Part shown: in pieces, positions 56,629 through 64,000 of the stretch
How positions within the stretch are numbered: position 1 is the stretch's first letter
How the letters are laid out: the number at the start of each line of letters is the position of its first letter
DNA from: Amycolatopsis sp. FBCC-B4732
Lineage (GTDB): Bacteria > Actinomycetota > Actinomycetes > Mycobacteriales > Pseudonocardiaceae
NCBI RefSeq assembly: GCF_023008405.1
Contig: NZ_CP095376.1
Span: 3,124,001-3,188,000 of the forward strand
DNA: 64,000 nucleotides
Reading direction: 5' to 3'
Notes under the pieces: generated by a model
Told to the model about the DNA's origin: nothing
Databases searched by the model: none
What the model saw: the letters and a program-made list of their open reading frames with translations, nothing else
Translations under genes and position numbers: made by a program

Positions 56629-57524
56629 GGCCGCCCCGGGTGCGGGCCGGTGACACGGTGGCGCTGGTGGCGCCGTCCGGGCCGGTGCCGGCGGACCTGC
56701 TGGAGAAAGCGCTGCCGGTGCTGAGCGGCTGGGGTGTCGAGGTGCGCGTCGGGCCGTGCGTGCGTTCGACGCCCGGATCGCCGCCGTACCTGTCCGGTTC
56801 GGACGCGGCGCGGGCGGCGGAGTTCACCGAGGCGTGGCTGGATCCGGGCGTGCGCTGCGTGCTGGCCGCGCGCGGCGGGTACGGCGCGCAGCGGATGCTG
56901 GACCTGGTGGACTGGGCGGCGTTGCGGGACGCGGGTCCGAAGGTGCTGGCCGGGTCGTCGGACATCACGGCGCTGCACCGGGCGGTGGACGTCCACTTGG
57001 GACTGTCCAGTTTATTCTCCCCGATGCCGGCGAGCGTGCTGTTCGACGACTTCGCGGTGGAGCACCTGCGGCGGGCGCTGTTCGAGCCCGAGCGGAACCT
57101 GGTGGTCCGCGGCGGTGCCCCGCTGGTGCCGGGGCGGGCTTCGGGGACGTTGACGGGCGGGAACCTGTCGTTGCTGGCGGGCGGTCTCGGCACGCCGGAG
57201 GCGGGTTCGGCGCGGGACGCGGTGGTGCTGCTGGAGGACGTGACGGAGAGCGTGTACCGGCTGGACCGGATGCTGACGCAGCTGCTCCGCGCCGGCTGGT
57301 TCGACGGCGTCCGGGGGATCGTGCTGGGTTCGTGGGCGGCGTGCGGCGACCCGGCGGAGGTGCGCGGGTTGCTGCTGGAGCGGCTGGGGCCGTTGGGGGT
57401 GCCGGTGGTCGAGGAGTTCGGGTTCGGGCACGTGGCGTCGTCGCCGACGTTGCCGCTGGGCGTGCCGGTGACGCTCGACGCGGACCTGGGGACGTTGACG
57501 TTCGACTCCCCCGCGCTGACGTGA
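56625..57524 (+). CDS. LD-carboxypeptidase / MccF-like (S66) peptidase
   Basis: 299 residues; GTGA overlap. S66 family: DTVALVAPSGPVPADLLEKA, VLAARGGYGAQRMLDLVDW, catalytic Ser in VLAGSSDITALHRAV, Glu in VLLEDVTESVYRLDRMLTQL and His in FGFGHVASSPTLPLGVPVTL. Acts on the L,D bond of murein tetrapeptide during recycling, or on peptidyl-nucleotide antibiotics of the microcin C type. Operon with the S9 peptidase suggests peptide turnover. Confidence 0.92.
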   Translation: MRPPRVRAGDTVALVAPSGPVPADLLEKALPVLSGWGVEVRVGPCVRSTPGSPPYLSGSDAARAAEFTEAWLDPGVRCVLAARGGYGAQRMLDLVDWAALRDAGPKVLAGSSDITALHRAVDVHLGLSSLFSPMPASVLFDDFAVEHLRRALFEPERNLVVRGGAPLVPGRASGTLTGGNLSLLAGGLGTPEAGSARDAVVLLEDVTESVYRLDRMLTQLLRAGWFDGVRGIVLGSWAACGDPAEVRGLLLERLGPLGVPVVEEFGFGHVASSPTLPLGVPVTLDADLGTLTFDSPALT

Positions 57525-57928
57525 AGCTCTCGGCCGAGGAGGCCCGCGCCCGGTTCGCCGCGGCGCGGGTCGCGCGGCTGGCGACGGCGTCGGCTTCGGG
57601 GGTGCCGCACCTGGTGCCGGTGACGTTCGCGGTGCACGGGGATCAGGTGGTGTTCGCGGTGGACCACAAGCCGAAGTCGTCGACGTCGTTGCGGCGGCTG
57701 GCGAACATCGCGGAGAACCCGGCGGTGTGCTTCCTCGCCGACGGGTACGCGGAGGACTGGGCGGAGCTGTGGTGGGCGCGGGCGGACGGCGTCGCCGAGG
57801 TGGTGTCCGAGCGGGCGGAGCCGGTTTCGTGGCTGGTGGCGAAGTACGAGCAGTACGTGGCCCGCCCACCGGAGCACGCGGTGGTGGTGACGACGGTCCA
57901 CACCTGGCGCGGCTGGTCGGGGTCGTGA
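57521..57928 (+). CDS. PPOX-class F420-dependent oxidoreductase
   Basis: 135 residues from a GTG overlapping the previous stop (GTGA). Split barrel: AARVARLATASASGVPHLVP, VTFAVHGDQVVFAVDHKPKS, RRLANIAENPAVCFLADGY, WWARADGVAEVV, WLVAKYEQY. Matches the small TIGR03668-type F420 proteins of mycobacteria and relatives. Its TGA stop lies inside the terminator hairpin at 57923. Confidence 0.86.
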   Translation: MKLSAEEARARFAAARVARLATASASGVPHLVPVTFAVHGDQVVFAVDHKPKSSTSLRRLANIAENPAVCFLADGYAEDWAELWWARADGVAEVVSERAEPVSWLVAKYEQYVARPPEHAVVVTTVHTWRGWSGS

Positions 57929-57966
57929 GTGTTCAGGGCGGTTCCGACCGCCCTGAACACTCACGA
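57923..57966. terminator. GTGAGTG-type bidirectional terminator carrying both stop codons
   Basis: A perfect 20-bp stem: TCGTGAGTGTTCAGGGCGGT (57923-57942) with its reverse complement at 57947-57966, loop TCCG. The TGA stop of the PPOX gene (57926-57928) and that of mptB (57961-57963, minus) are in opposite arms. Same design as 11093-11138. Confidence 0.88.
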
Positions 57967-59505
57967 GCGGTGGTCGCTGAGGAACTTCTCCGGGCGGCGC
58001 CACGCGTCGATGATGCCCAGCGGGTCCGGCCGCAGCAGGGACGCCGCCGAGTACAGGCTGGCCACCACGACCAGGGCGATGAACCACCAGTCGTACAGGG
58101 CCTGCTCGCCCGTCGGGTAGTACACGAGCGTCACGAACACCGACACCGCGACCACCAGCGCCAGGTGGCGCGGCTGCCACTTGAACGCCGACAGGAGCAC
58201 GAAACCCCAGGTCAGGTACCACGGCAGGGTCGGCGGCATGAGGATCGCCACCGCCAGCAGGGAGATGCCCGCGCGGTAGACCGCCTCCGTGCCGCCGCCG
58301 CGGGCGAGCCACCACTGGCGGACGCCGAAGGCGATCAGCAGCAGCATCCCGGCCGCCCGGGCCACCGTCACGAACGGCGACACCTGGACGTCCACGACGA
58401 TGTGGACCAGGTTGTAGAACACCTCGCCGATGCCGGTGGGGATGTTGAGCCAGTTCGCGATGAGCTGCGGGGCCTTGAGCCCGGACCACCAGCCCATGTT
58501 GAGCGAGCCCAGCGAGATCCACGTGCCCGCCACGAACACCGGCAGGAACAGGCCGACCGAGGCCGCGCCGGCGCGCAGGAAGTTGCGGACCTTCGACTCG
58601 CCGGGGAGGTGGTTGGCCCACATCCAGACGATGAACGGCAGCGCGATCGCCGCCGTCGGCTTGATGAGCATGCCGATCGTCACCAGGACCACCGCGACGA
58701 CGTGCTTGCGCTCCAGGGCGGCGAGGACGCCGATGGTGAGGAACGCGAGCATCATCAGGTCGTTGTGCGGGCCGCCGAAGAGGTGGATCACCATCATCGG
58801 GCTGGCCACCGCGAGCCACAGCGCGACCGGGAGCTTGCCGCCGAGGTGCTTGACCAGCCGCGGGAGCGCCCACAGCGTCCCGGCGAGCCCGGCCAGCAGG
58901 ACGACGCGCATCAGGATGACGCCGAGGATCATGTTGTCGCCGGTGGTGGCGACCACGCCCTTCGAGATCAGCAGGAACAGCGGCCCGTACGGGGCCGGGG
59001 TGGTCTGCCAGAGCGGGTGGACGTTCTGCACCACGTTCGGCAGCACGTCGAGCTCGGCCGGGCCGTTGGCGTACGGGTCGAGCCCGTAGAGCAGCTGGGC
59101 GCCCTGGCCGAGGTAGGAGAAGACGTCGCGGGTGAACAGCGGCGGCGAGATGAGCAGCGGCGCCATCCAGCAGCCCGCGGCGACCAGGATCGGGCGGCTG
59201 CCGATGCGCCCGGCCAGCACGTAGCGGCCGAGGCGGACCCAGGCCCACACGACGAGGCCGAAGCCGGTGTAGAGGACGGCGTTGGCGAGCATGCGCCCGT
59301 GGCCGTAGCGGATCCACGAGAGCGGGCCGTGGCCGAGCACGGGGTCCTTGATCAGGATGCCGCCGGCGCCGAAGGCGGCGAGCATGAGCAGGGTGCTCCC
59401 GACGGTGCCCATCGCGATCGTGCGGTACGGGAATCGCGAGGGCACGCGGAGCCGCTCGGCCAGTCCGGCCGAGGGCGTCTGTGCGGGGTCGGTGGTGGTC
59501 GCCAT
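57961..59505 (-). CDS. mptB: Polyprenyl-phosphomannose-dependent alpha-1,6-mannosyltransferase
   Basis: 514 residues from ATG 59505. GT-C (GT87-like) polytopic membrane enzyme with about 12-13 hydrophobic segments. Landmark loops: ISPPLFTRDVFSYLGQGAQL (the acidic DxF catalytic loop after the first helices), GLDPYANGPAELDVLPNVV, TPAPYGPLFLLISKG, FGGPHNDLMMLAFLTIGVLA, GMLIKPTAAIALPFIVWMWA, LPWYLTWGFVLLS. This fits mycobacterial/corynebacterial MptA/MptB, which build the alpha-1,6-mannan core of lipomannan using the Ppm1 product. MptA versus MptB cannot be separated with certainty. Confidence 0.85.
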   Translation of the reverse strand: MATTTDPAQTPSAGLAERLRVPSRFPYRTIAMGTVGSTLLMLAAFGAGGILIKDPVLGHGPLSWIRYGHGRMLANAVLYTGFGLVVWAWVRLGRYVLAGRIGSRPILVAAGCWMAPLLISPPLFTRDVFSYLGQGAQLLYGLDPYANGPAELDVLPNVVQNVHPLWQTTPAPYGPLFLLISKGVVATTGDNMILGVILMRVVLLAGLAGTLWALPRLVKHLGGKLPVALWLAVASPMMVIHLFGGPHNDLMMLAFLTIGVLAALERKHVVAVVLVTIGMLIKPTAAIALPFIVWMWANHLPGESKVRNFLRAGAASVGLFLPVFVAGTWISLGSLNMGWWSGLKAPQLIANWLNIPTGIGEVFYNLVHIVVDVQVSPFVTVARAAGMLLLIAFGVRQWWLARGGGTEAVYRAGISLLAVAILMPPTLPWYLTWGFVLLSAFKWQPRHLALVVAVSVFVTLVYYPTGEQALYDWWFIALVVVASLYSAASLLRPDPLGIIDAWRRPEKFLSDHRS

Positions 59506-59552
59506 TTCCGTTCGGAGATTACACACCGCGCCTGGGCGGGCTTCCCGCAGTG

Positions 59553-61205
59553 TCAGGTTTCCACGGTGCGGCGCTGGGCCGTGCCGCCGGGCAGGGCGGC
59601 CAGCAGGGACTTCGTGTACTCGTGGTGCGGGTCGAGCAGGACCTGTTCCACCGTCCCGGTTTCGACCAGCTCGCCGCGGTACATCACGGCGACGCGGTCG
59701 GCGATGTTCCAGGCCAGCCCGAGGTCGTGGGTGATCACCAGCGCGGCCAGGCCGAGTTCGCGGCGCAGCCGCAGCAGCAACCCGAGGATCTCGCCGCGGA
59801 CCGACGCGTCGAGGGAGGCGACCGGTTCGTCGGCCACCAGCATCGACGGCTCGAGCGCCAGGGCACCGGCGATGACGACGCGCTGGCGCTGGCCGCCGGA
59901 GAGCTGGTGCGGGAGCCGGTCGGCGTACTTCTCCGCCGGCCGCAGTTCCGCGGCCTCCAGTGCCCGGTGGACGACCGCGCGCTCGTCGGCGAGCTTGTGG
60001 ATCCGCGGGCCTTCGGCGACGGCCTCGTACACGGTGTGGGCGGGGTTCAGCGCGCTGGTCGGGTCCTGCAGCACCAGCTGGACCTGGCGGCGGTAGGCCT
60101 TGAGGCCGGCGCCGGAGGCCGGGACCGGCTTGCCGTCGTAGCGGACCACGCCGGAGTCGGGTTTCTGCAGGCCGAGCAGCGTCCGGGCGAGCGTTGTCTT
60201 GCCGGAGCCGGACTGGCCGACCAGCGCGACGATCTCGTCGCGCGACACCGTGAGGTCGACCCCGGCGACGGCGTCGATCCGCTTGCCGGTGCGGTCGCGG
60301 AAGGACACGCGCAGGTTCTCCGCGGCCAGCAGCGGCTCGCCGCCGGCGACGCGGTCGGCCGGTTCGGGCAGTAGCGGGGTGCTGGTCGCCGGCGCGAAGC
60401 GGGACACGGGGTCGCCGACGGTCGGGAACGCCGCGGCGAGCGCCCGGGTGTGCTCGTGCTTCGGCGCGCCCATCACCTCGGCGCTGGGCCCTTCCTCGAC
60501 GATCTGCCCGTCGTACATCACGGCGATGCGCTCGCAGGTCGAGGCGAGGACGGACAGGTCGTGGCTGATCATGATCAGCCCGATGTCCTGTTCGGCGACC
60601 AGCCGCGAGAGCAGGGCGAGGACCTGGGCCTGGACGATGACGTCGAGGGCGGTGGTCGGCTCGTCGGCGATGATCAGCCGGGGCGAGCAGGCCAGTGCCA
60701 TCGCGATCATGACGCGCTGCTTCTGCCCGCCCGACAGCTCGTGGGGGTAGGCGCCGGCGCGGCCCGGGGGCAGGTCGACCTGGGTGAGCAGTTCGGCGAC
60801 GCGGGCGTCGACCGCGGCGTCGGTGAGCGCGCCGCCCTCGGGCGGGTGCAGCCGGATCGGCTCGGCGATCTGCTCGCCGATCTTGCGGACCGGGTTGAGC
60901 GCGTGCATGGCGCCCTGGAACACCACCGACGCCTCGGCCCAGCGGACCGCGCGCAGGCGGCCCCACTTCATGGCGGTGACGTCTTCGCCGTCGAGGGCGA
61001 TCTCGCCGGTGATCTTCGCCGAGCGCGGCAGGAGCCGCAGCACGCTCATGGCGACGGTGGACTTGCCCGACCCGGACTCCCCGGCGACGCCGAGGGTGCC
61101 GCCGGGGTCGAGGGTGAGGTCGACGCCGCGGACGGCGGGCACCTCCTGGTCTCCGACCGCGTAGGTGACGGTGAGGCCGGTGAGCTGCAGCAGCGGGGTG
61201 GTCAC
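59553..61205 (-). CDS. Peptide ABC transporter ATPase, fused OppD-OppF type
   Basis: 550 residues from GTG 61205. Two complete nucleotide-binding domains in one chain. First: GESGSGKST, VVFQGAMHALNPVRKIGEQI, LSGGQKQRVMIAMALA, LIIADEPTTALDVIVQAQVL, MISHDLSVLASTCERIAVM. Second: GQSGSGKTTLARTLLGLQ, VLQDPTSALNPAHTV, LSGGQRQRVVIAGALA, MLVADEPVASLDASVRGEI, VITHDLGLAWNIADRVAVMY. Powers the permease pair encoded upstream. Overlaps the DppC-like gene by 4 bp. Substrate probably oligopeptides. Confidence 0.93.
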   Translation of the reverse strand: MTTPLLQLTGLTVTYAVGDQEVPAVRGVDLTLDPGGTLGVAGESGSGKSTVAMSVLRLLPRSAKITGEIALDGEDVTAMKWGRLRAVRWAEASVVFQGAMHALNPVRKIGEQIAEPIRLHPPEGGALTDAAVDARVAELLTQVDLPPGRAGAYPHELSGGQKQRVMIAMALACSPRLIIADEPTTALDVIVQAQVLALLSRLVAEQDIGLIMISHDLSVLASTCERIAVMYDGQIVEEGPSAEVMGAPKHEHTRALAAAFPTVGDPVSRFAPATSTPLLPEPADRVAGGEPLLAAENLRVSFRDRTGKRIDAVAGVDLTVSRDEIVALVGQSGSGKTTLARTLLGLQKPDSGVVRYDGKPVPASGAGLKAYRRQVQLVLQDPTSALNPAHTVYEAVAEGPRIHKLADERAVVHRALEAAELRPAEKYADRLPHQLSGGQRQRVVIAGALALEPSMLVADEPVASLDASVRGEILGLLLRLRRELGLAALVITHDLGLAWNIADRVAVMYRGELVETGTVEQVLLDPHHEYTKSLLAALPGGTAQRRTVET

Positions 61206-62098
61206 TTCTTCAACCTCGGGTTGAGCACGGTCTCCAGGCCCCGGCCGACCAGGGTGAAGAAGAGGACGACGAGGACGATCGCGATGCCCGGCGGGAGCAC
61301 GTTCCACCAGGCGCCGCGGCTGATGGCGCCGTTGTTGAGCGCGCTTTCGAGCACCAGGCCCCAGGTGACGGAGTTGGGGTCGCCGACGCCGAGGAACGAC
61401 AGGGTCGCGTCGGCGATGACGGAGTTGCCGACCACGAGCGTGGTGTTGGCCAGCACGAGCGGCATGACGCCGGGCAGGACGTGCTTGCCGATGACGTGCA
61501 GGTGGCCGCCGCCGAGGGCGTGGGCGCGTTCGATGTAGGGGCGGCTTTCGATGGTCAGCGTCTGCGCCCGGACCAGCCGGGCGGTGCTGGGCCAGGCGGT
61601 GAGGCCGATGGCGACGATGATCGTGCCGACGCCCTTGGGCAGCACCGCCGAGAGCGCGATCGCGAGGATCAGCGACGGCAGGACCAGGAAGAAGTCGGTG
61701 AACCGCAGCAGCGCGGCCGACACCCAGCCGCCGAAGTGCGCGGCGGCGATGCCGATCAGCGTGCCGATGATGACCGACAGCAGCGCGGCGGAGAACCCGA
61801 CGAGCAGGGAGATCCGGCTGCCCCAGACGGTCATCAGCAGCACGGACCGGCCGAAGTTGTCGGTACCGAGCCAGAACTCGCCGCTGGGCGGGGAAAGCGG
61901 CTCGCCGGTCGCCTTGGTGACGTCGAGGCCGCTCTGGTCGCTGATGAGCGGCAGCAGCAGGGCGACGAGCACGGTGGCGCCGAGCAGGACCAGCCCGACG
62001 AGCGCGGCGCGCTGCCCGGCGAACTCCCGCCAGGTCCGGACGATCGACGCGCGCCGCCGGCTCCACGCGATCCGGCGCGGTGTCTCCGCGGTGGTCAT
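61202..62098 (-). CDS. Peptide ABC transporter permease (DppC/OppC-like)
   Basis: 298 residues; ATGA overlap with the DppB-like gene and GTGA overlap with the ATPase. Six hydrophobic segments; N-terminal OppC region ALVGLVLLGATVLVALLLPL, GEFWLGTDNFGRSVLLMTVW, and the EAA loop ERAHALGGGHLHVIGKHVLP that docks on the ATPase. Confidence 0.93.
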   Translation of the reverse strand: MTTAETPRRIAWSRRRASIVRTWREFAGQRAALVGLVLLGATVLVALLLPLISDQSGLDVTKATGEPLSPPSGEFWLGTDNFGRSVLLMTVWGSRISLLVGFSAALLSVIIGTLIGIAAAHFGGWVSAALLRFTDFFLVLPSLILAIALSAVLPKGVGTIIVAIGLTAWPSTARLVRAQTLTIESRPYIERAHALGGGHLHVIGKHVLPGVMPLVLANTTLVVGNSVIADATLSFLGVGDPNSVTWGLVLESALNNGAISRGAWWNVLPPGIAIVLVVLFFTLVGRGLETVLNPRLKK

Positions 62099-63120
62099 GA
62101 GGTACGCACCCTCGGGTCGAGCACGCGGTAGAGCAGCTCCGCGAGCAGGTTCATCAGCACCACCGCGCTCGCCAGCACGGTGAACACGCCTTGGAGCACC
62201 GGCAGGTCGGGGCCGTGCAGGGCGTCGTAGGTCAGCTGCCCGAGGCCGGGCCAGCTGAACACGGCCTCGACGGTGACCGCGCCGGCGACGACCTGGCCGA
62301 ACTGCATGAACACCAGCGTGGTGGTCGGCAGCAGGGCGTTGGGGACGGCGTGGCGCTTGCGGACGAGGTCGTCGCGCAGGCCCTTGGCGCGGGCGGTGGT
62401 GAGGTAGTCGGCGTTCATCTCCCCCAGCAGCGACGACCGCATGATCAGCATGTACTGGGCGTAGAACACCGCCAGCAGCGTCACGCACGGCAGCACCAGG
62501 TGGTGCAGGACGTCGAGGGTCTGGGAGAGGACGTCGGGCGCGGCGTCCGGGGAGTGCATGCCGCGGCTGGGGAACAGGCCGTTGGTCACCACGAGCAGCA
62601 TCAGGCCGAGCCAGAACTGCGGGACCGACCAGAGGGTCAGGGCGATCCCGGTCTGGGCGCGGTCGAAGAAGCTGTCGCGGCGCCAGGCGGCGCGGATGCC
62701 CAGCCACAGCCCGATGAGCACGGCCAGGACGGTGGCGCTGCCGACGAGCAGGATGGTCGGCCAGAGCCGTTCGCCGATCATGTCGGCGACCGGGCGGCCG
62801 TTGTTGAGCAGCCGGGACTCGCCGAGGTCGCCGTGCAGCAGGTCCCAGAAGTACTGGCCGAACTGGACGAAGACGGGCTTGTCGACGCCCATCTTCTCGC
62901 GCAGCTCGGCGATCTGCTGGGGGCTGGTGACGCGGTCGCGGGTCATCGCGGCGACGGGGTCGCCGGGGAGCATCCGGAAGAGGAAGAAGAACAGGACGAC
63001 CACCAGCACGACGCTGACGACCGCTTCGAGGACCTTCTGGAGGACGAACCGGGCGGTGCCGGTCCCGCCGCGGTGCTCGTCGGGGTCGACGAGCACCGCG
63101 GCTTGTTCGGGGGCGGTCAT
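62095..63120 (-). CDS. Peptide ABC transporter permease (DppB/OppB-like)
   Basis: 341 residues from ATG 63120, two bases after the substrate-binding gene's stop. Hydrophobic N-terminal segment VVSVVLVVVLFFFLFRMLPG followed by DPVAAMTRDRVTSPQQIAEL, then FGQYFWDLLHGDLGESRLLN (DppB periplasmic motif), and the EAA loop YLTTARAKGLRDDLVRKRHA. The N-terminal ~28 residues before the first helix are longer than usual. Confidence 0.93.
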   Translation of the reverse strand: MTAPEQAAVLVDPDEHRGGTGTARFVLQKVLEAVVSVVLVVVLFFFLFRMLPGDPVAAMTRDRVTSPQQIAELREKMGVDKPVFVQFGQYFWDLLHGDLGESRLLNNGRPVADMIGERLWPTILLVGSATVLAVLIGLWLGIRAAWRRDSFFDRAQTGIALTLWSVPQFWLGLMLLVVTNGLFPSRGMHSPDAAPDVLSQTLDVLHHLVLPCVTLLAVFYAQYMLIMRSSLLGEMNADYLTTARAKGLRDDLVRKRHAVPNALLPTTTLVFMQFGQVVAGAVTVEAVFSWPGLGQLTYDALHGPDLPVLQGVFTVLASAVVLMNLLAELLYRVLDPRVRTS

Positions 63121-63122
63121 GC

Positions 63123-64000
63123 CTACTCGCGGTCTTCCGACGTCTTGCCGCGGCGGCTCAGGACGATCCCGCCGCCGACCAGGACCACCACGACGACCGC
63201 GCCGATGACGATCCACAGCACGGTGTTGCCGGAGCCGGAGTCGGCGGTGTTCTCGGTGCCGGCCGGGGTGGCGCCGTAGACGCCCCAGTAGCCGGTCTGC
63301 TCGAGGATCGCGCCCTTGGGCTGCGGCTGGGTGGTGAAGCCGGAGAACTTGTCGGAGCGGTAGGCCTCGAGCGCGTTCTGGTAGTCCAGGACGATCGTCG
63401 GGTACTGGCTGTAGAGCCGCGCCTGGGCCTGCTTGACGTAGTCGGCGCGCTTGGCGTCGTCGGTCTCGGTCAGCTGCTTCTTGTAGAGCTCGTCGTACTG
63501 GGCGTCGCAGAAGAACGTGTCGGTGCTGCCGCCCTTGGCGTCCGCGCTGGGGCGGGCGGCGCAGGTGTGCAGCGAGAGCGCGTAGTCCGGGTCGGGGTTG
63601 GTGCCGTAGCCGCCGATGGCAAGGTCGTACTTGCCGGTGGCGGTGCGGTCGGACAGCTCGTCGTCGGAGACCAGGTCCTGCTTGACGGCGATGCCGATTT
63701 CCTTGAGCCAGCCGGAGACGTACTGGGCGACGCCCTGGTCGTAGCTGCGGTTGGAGTGGCCGGTCAGGCGCAGTTCCAGCTTGGCGCCGCCGGGGGCGGT
63801 GCGGATGCCGTCCGGGCCCTTCTGGTAGCCGGCCTGCTCCAGGGTGGTGTTGGCGGCGGCGAGGTCGAACTTGACCTTCTCGCTGTCGCTGGGGTCCCAG
63901 TGGTAGGCGCCGTAGACGGCGGGCACGACGCCGCCGCCGACCTGGCCGAGGCCCTTGAGCACCTTGTCCACGATCGCCTGGGTGTCGACGGCCTGGGTGA
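63123..64000 (-). CDS. Peptide ABC transporter substrate-binding protein, C-terminal part
   Basis: The gene continues beyond the right edge; the frame is open to 64000. SBP_bac_5-type lobe: VPAVYGAYHWDPSDSEKVKF, DLAAANTTLEQAGYQKGPDG, KLELRLTGHSNRSYDQGVAQ, WLKEIGIAVKQDLVSDDELS, YDLAIGGYGTNPDPDYALSL and ARLYSQYPTIVLDYQNALEA. Unusually it ends in a membrane helix, VLWIVIGAVVVVVLVGGGIV, with a basic SRRGKTSEDRE tail, so it is anchored at its C-terminus. First gene of the operon with the two permeases and the double ATPase. Confidence 0.92.
   Translation of the reverse strand, partial: TQAVDTQAIVDKVLKGLGQVGGGVVPAVYGAYHWDPSDSEKVKFDLAAANTTLEQAGYQKGPDGIRTAPGGAKLELRLTGHSNRSYDQGVAQYVSGWLKEIGIAVKQDLVSDDELSDRTATGKYDLAIGGYGTNPDPDYALSLHTCAARPSADAKGGSTDTFFCDAQYDELYKKQLTETDDAKRADYVKQAQARLYSQYPTIVLDYQNALEAYRSDKFSGFTTQPQPKGAILEQTGYWGVYGATPAGTENTADSGSGNTVLWIVIGAVVVVVLVGGGIVLSRRGKTSEDRE

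Noticed and set aside
56177..59317. 1046-residue minus-strand open frame (also 40106-42709 and 18195-20234)
   Set aside because: They run antisense or out of frame through well-supported genes and read as Arg/Pro/His-rich low-complexity sequence.
1..64000. CRISPR arrays, rRNA or tRNA genes, insertion sequences, secondary-metabolite synthases
   Set aside because: I looked for regularly spaced repeats, tRNA T-loops, transposase motifs and PKS/NRPS domains and found none that hold up.

Overview
The window is very GC-rich DNA with dense, mostly short-spaced genes, GTG/ATG starts, many 4-bp ATGA/GTGA overlaps, and actinobacterial marker genes (rbpA, lnt next to ppm1, mptB, DUF3090/SCO1664, DUF3097, F420-type PPOX proteins, an Rpf-like secreted enzyme). 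The protein set and the intergenic hairpins built on GTGAGTG/CACTCAC fit a Pseudonocardiaceae chromosome, most likely Amycolatopsis or a close relative. The genus is inferred from family knowledge; no search was run.

Layout. 1-12.4 kb: end of a lysine 2,3-aminomutase-like gene, an amidohydrolase, lnt-ppm1 (lipoprotein N-acylation and polyprenyl-phosphomannose synthesis), a methyltransferase, a PIG-L deacetylase, a DeoR regulator divergent from a NudK-type hydrolase, rbpA with a perfect sigma-R-type promoter, thymidine kinase, an Atg22-like transporter, an Rpf-like muralytic protein and a GDPD. 12.4-13.9 kb: a tyrosine recombinase, a 42-bp perfect AT-rich palindrome, about 440 bp of non-coding structured DNA, and a sequence matching the actinobacterial chromosomal dif site. 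This looks like the replication terminus of a circular chromosome. 13.9-29.9 kb: small regulator-plus-target modules (ArsR/SRPBCC, XRE, SDR, TetR/aidB, TetR/FAD oxidoreductase), a SWIM protein/SNF2 helicase pair, a DrrAB-type exporter with its TetR, and a P450 with a divergent large TetR. 30-40 kb: two ECF42-type sigma factor/DGPF protein modules with three matching candidate promoters, an AraC/NmrA pair, a second ArsR/SRPBCC operon and a zinc-finger/coiled-coil protein. 40-47.6 kb: a second tyrosine recombinase, zinc-binding small proteins, an SGNH hydrolase, a VOC-ArsR-SRPBCC-TetR operon, and a FAD monooxygenase with a TetR. 47.6-64 kb: an MHS transporter, an NfeD/SPFH membrane operon, DUF3097, a kinase-like/DUF3090 cluster, an S9 peptidase/LD-carboxypeptidase/PPOX operon, the GT-C mannosyltransferase mptB, and a peptide ABC transporter that runs off the right edge.

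How the genes work together. ppm1 would make the polyprenyl-phosphomannose used by MptB for lipoglycan mannan. Lnt and the Rpf-like protein act on the same envelope. Most other genes form self-contained regulator/effector cassettes, and for several the promoter and operator can be read directly (sigma-R at rbpA, MerR geometry at the SDR, ArsR palindromes between -35 and -10, ECF42 -35/-10 pairs). The strongest unexplained structure is the recombinase / palindromic dif-like site / dif arrangement at 12.4-13.9 kb.
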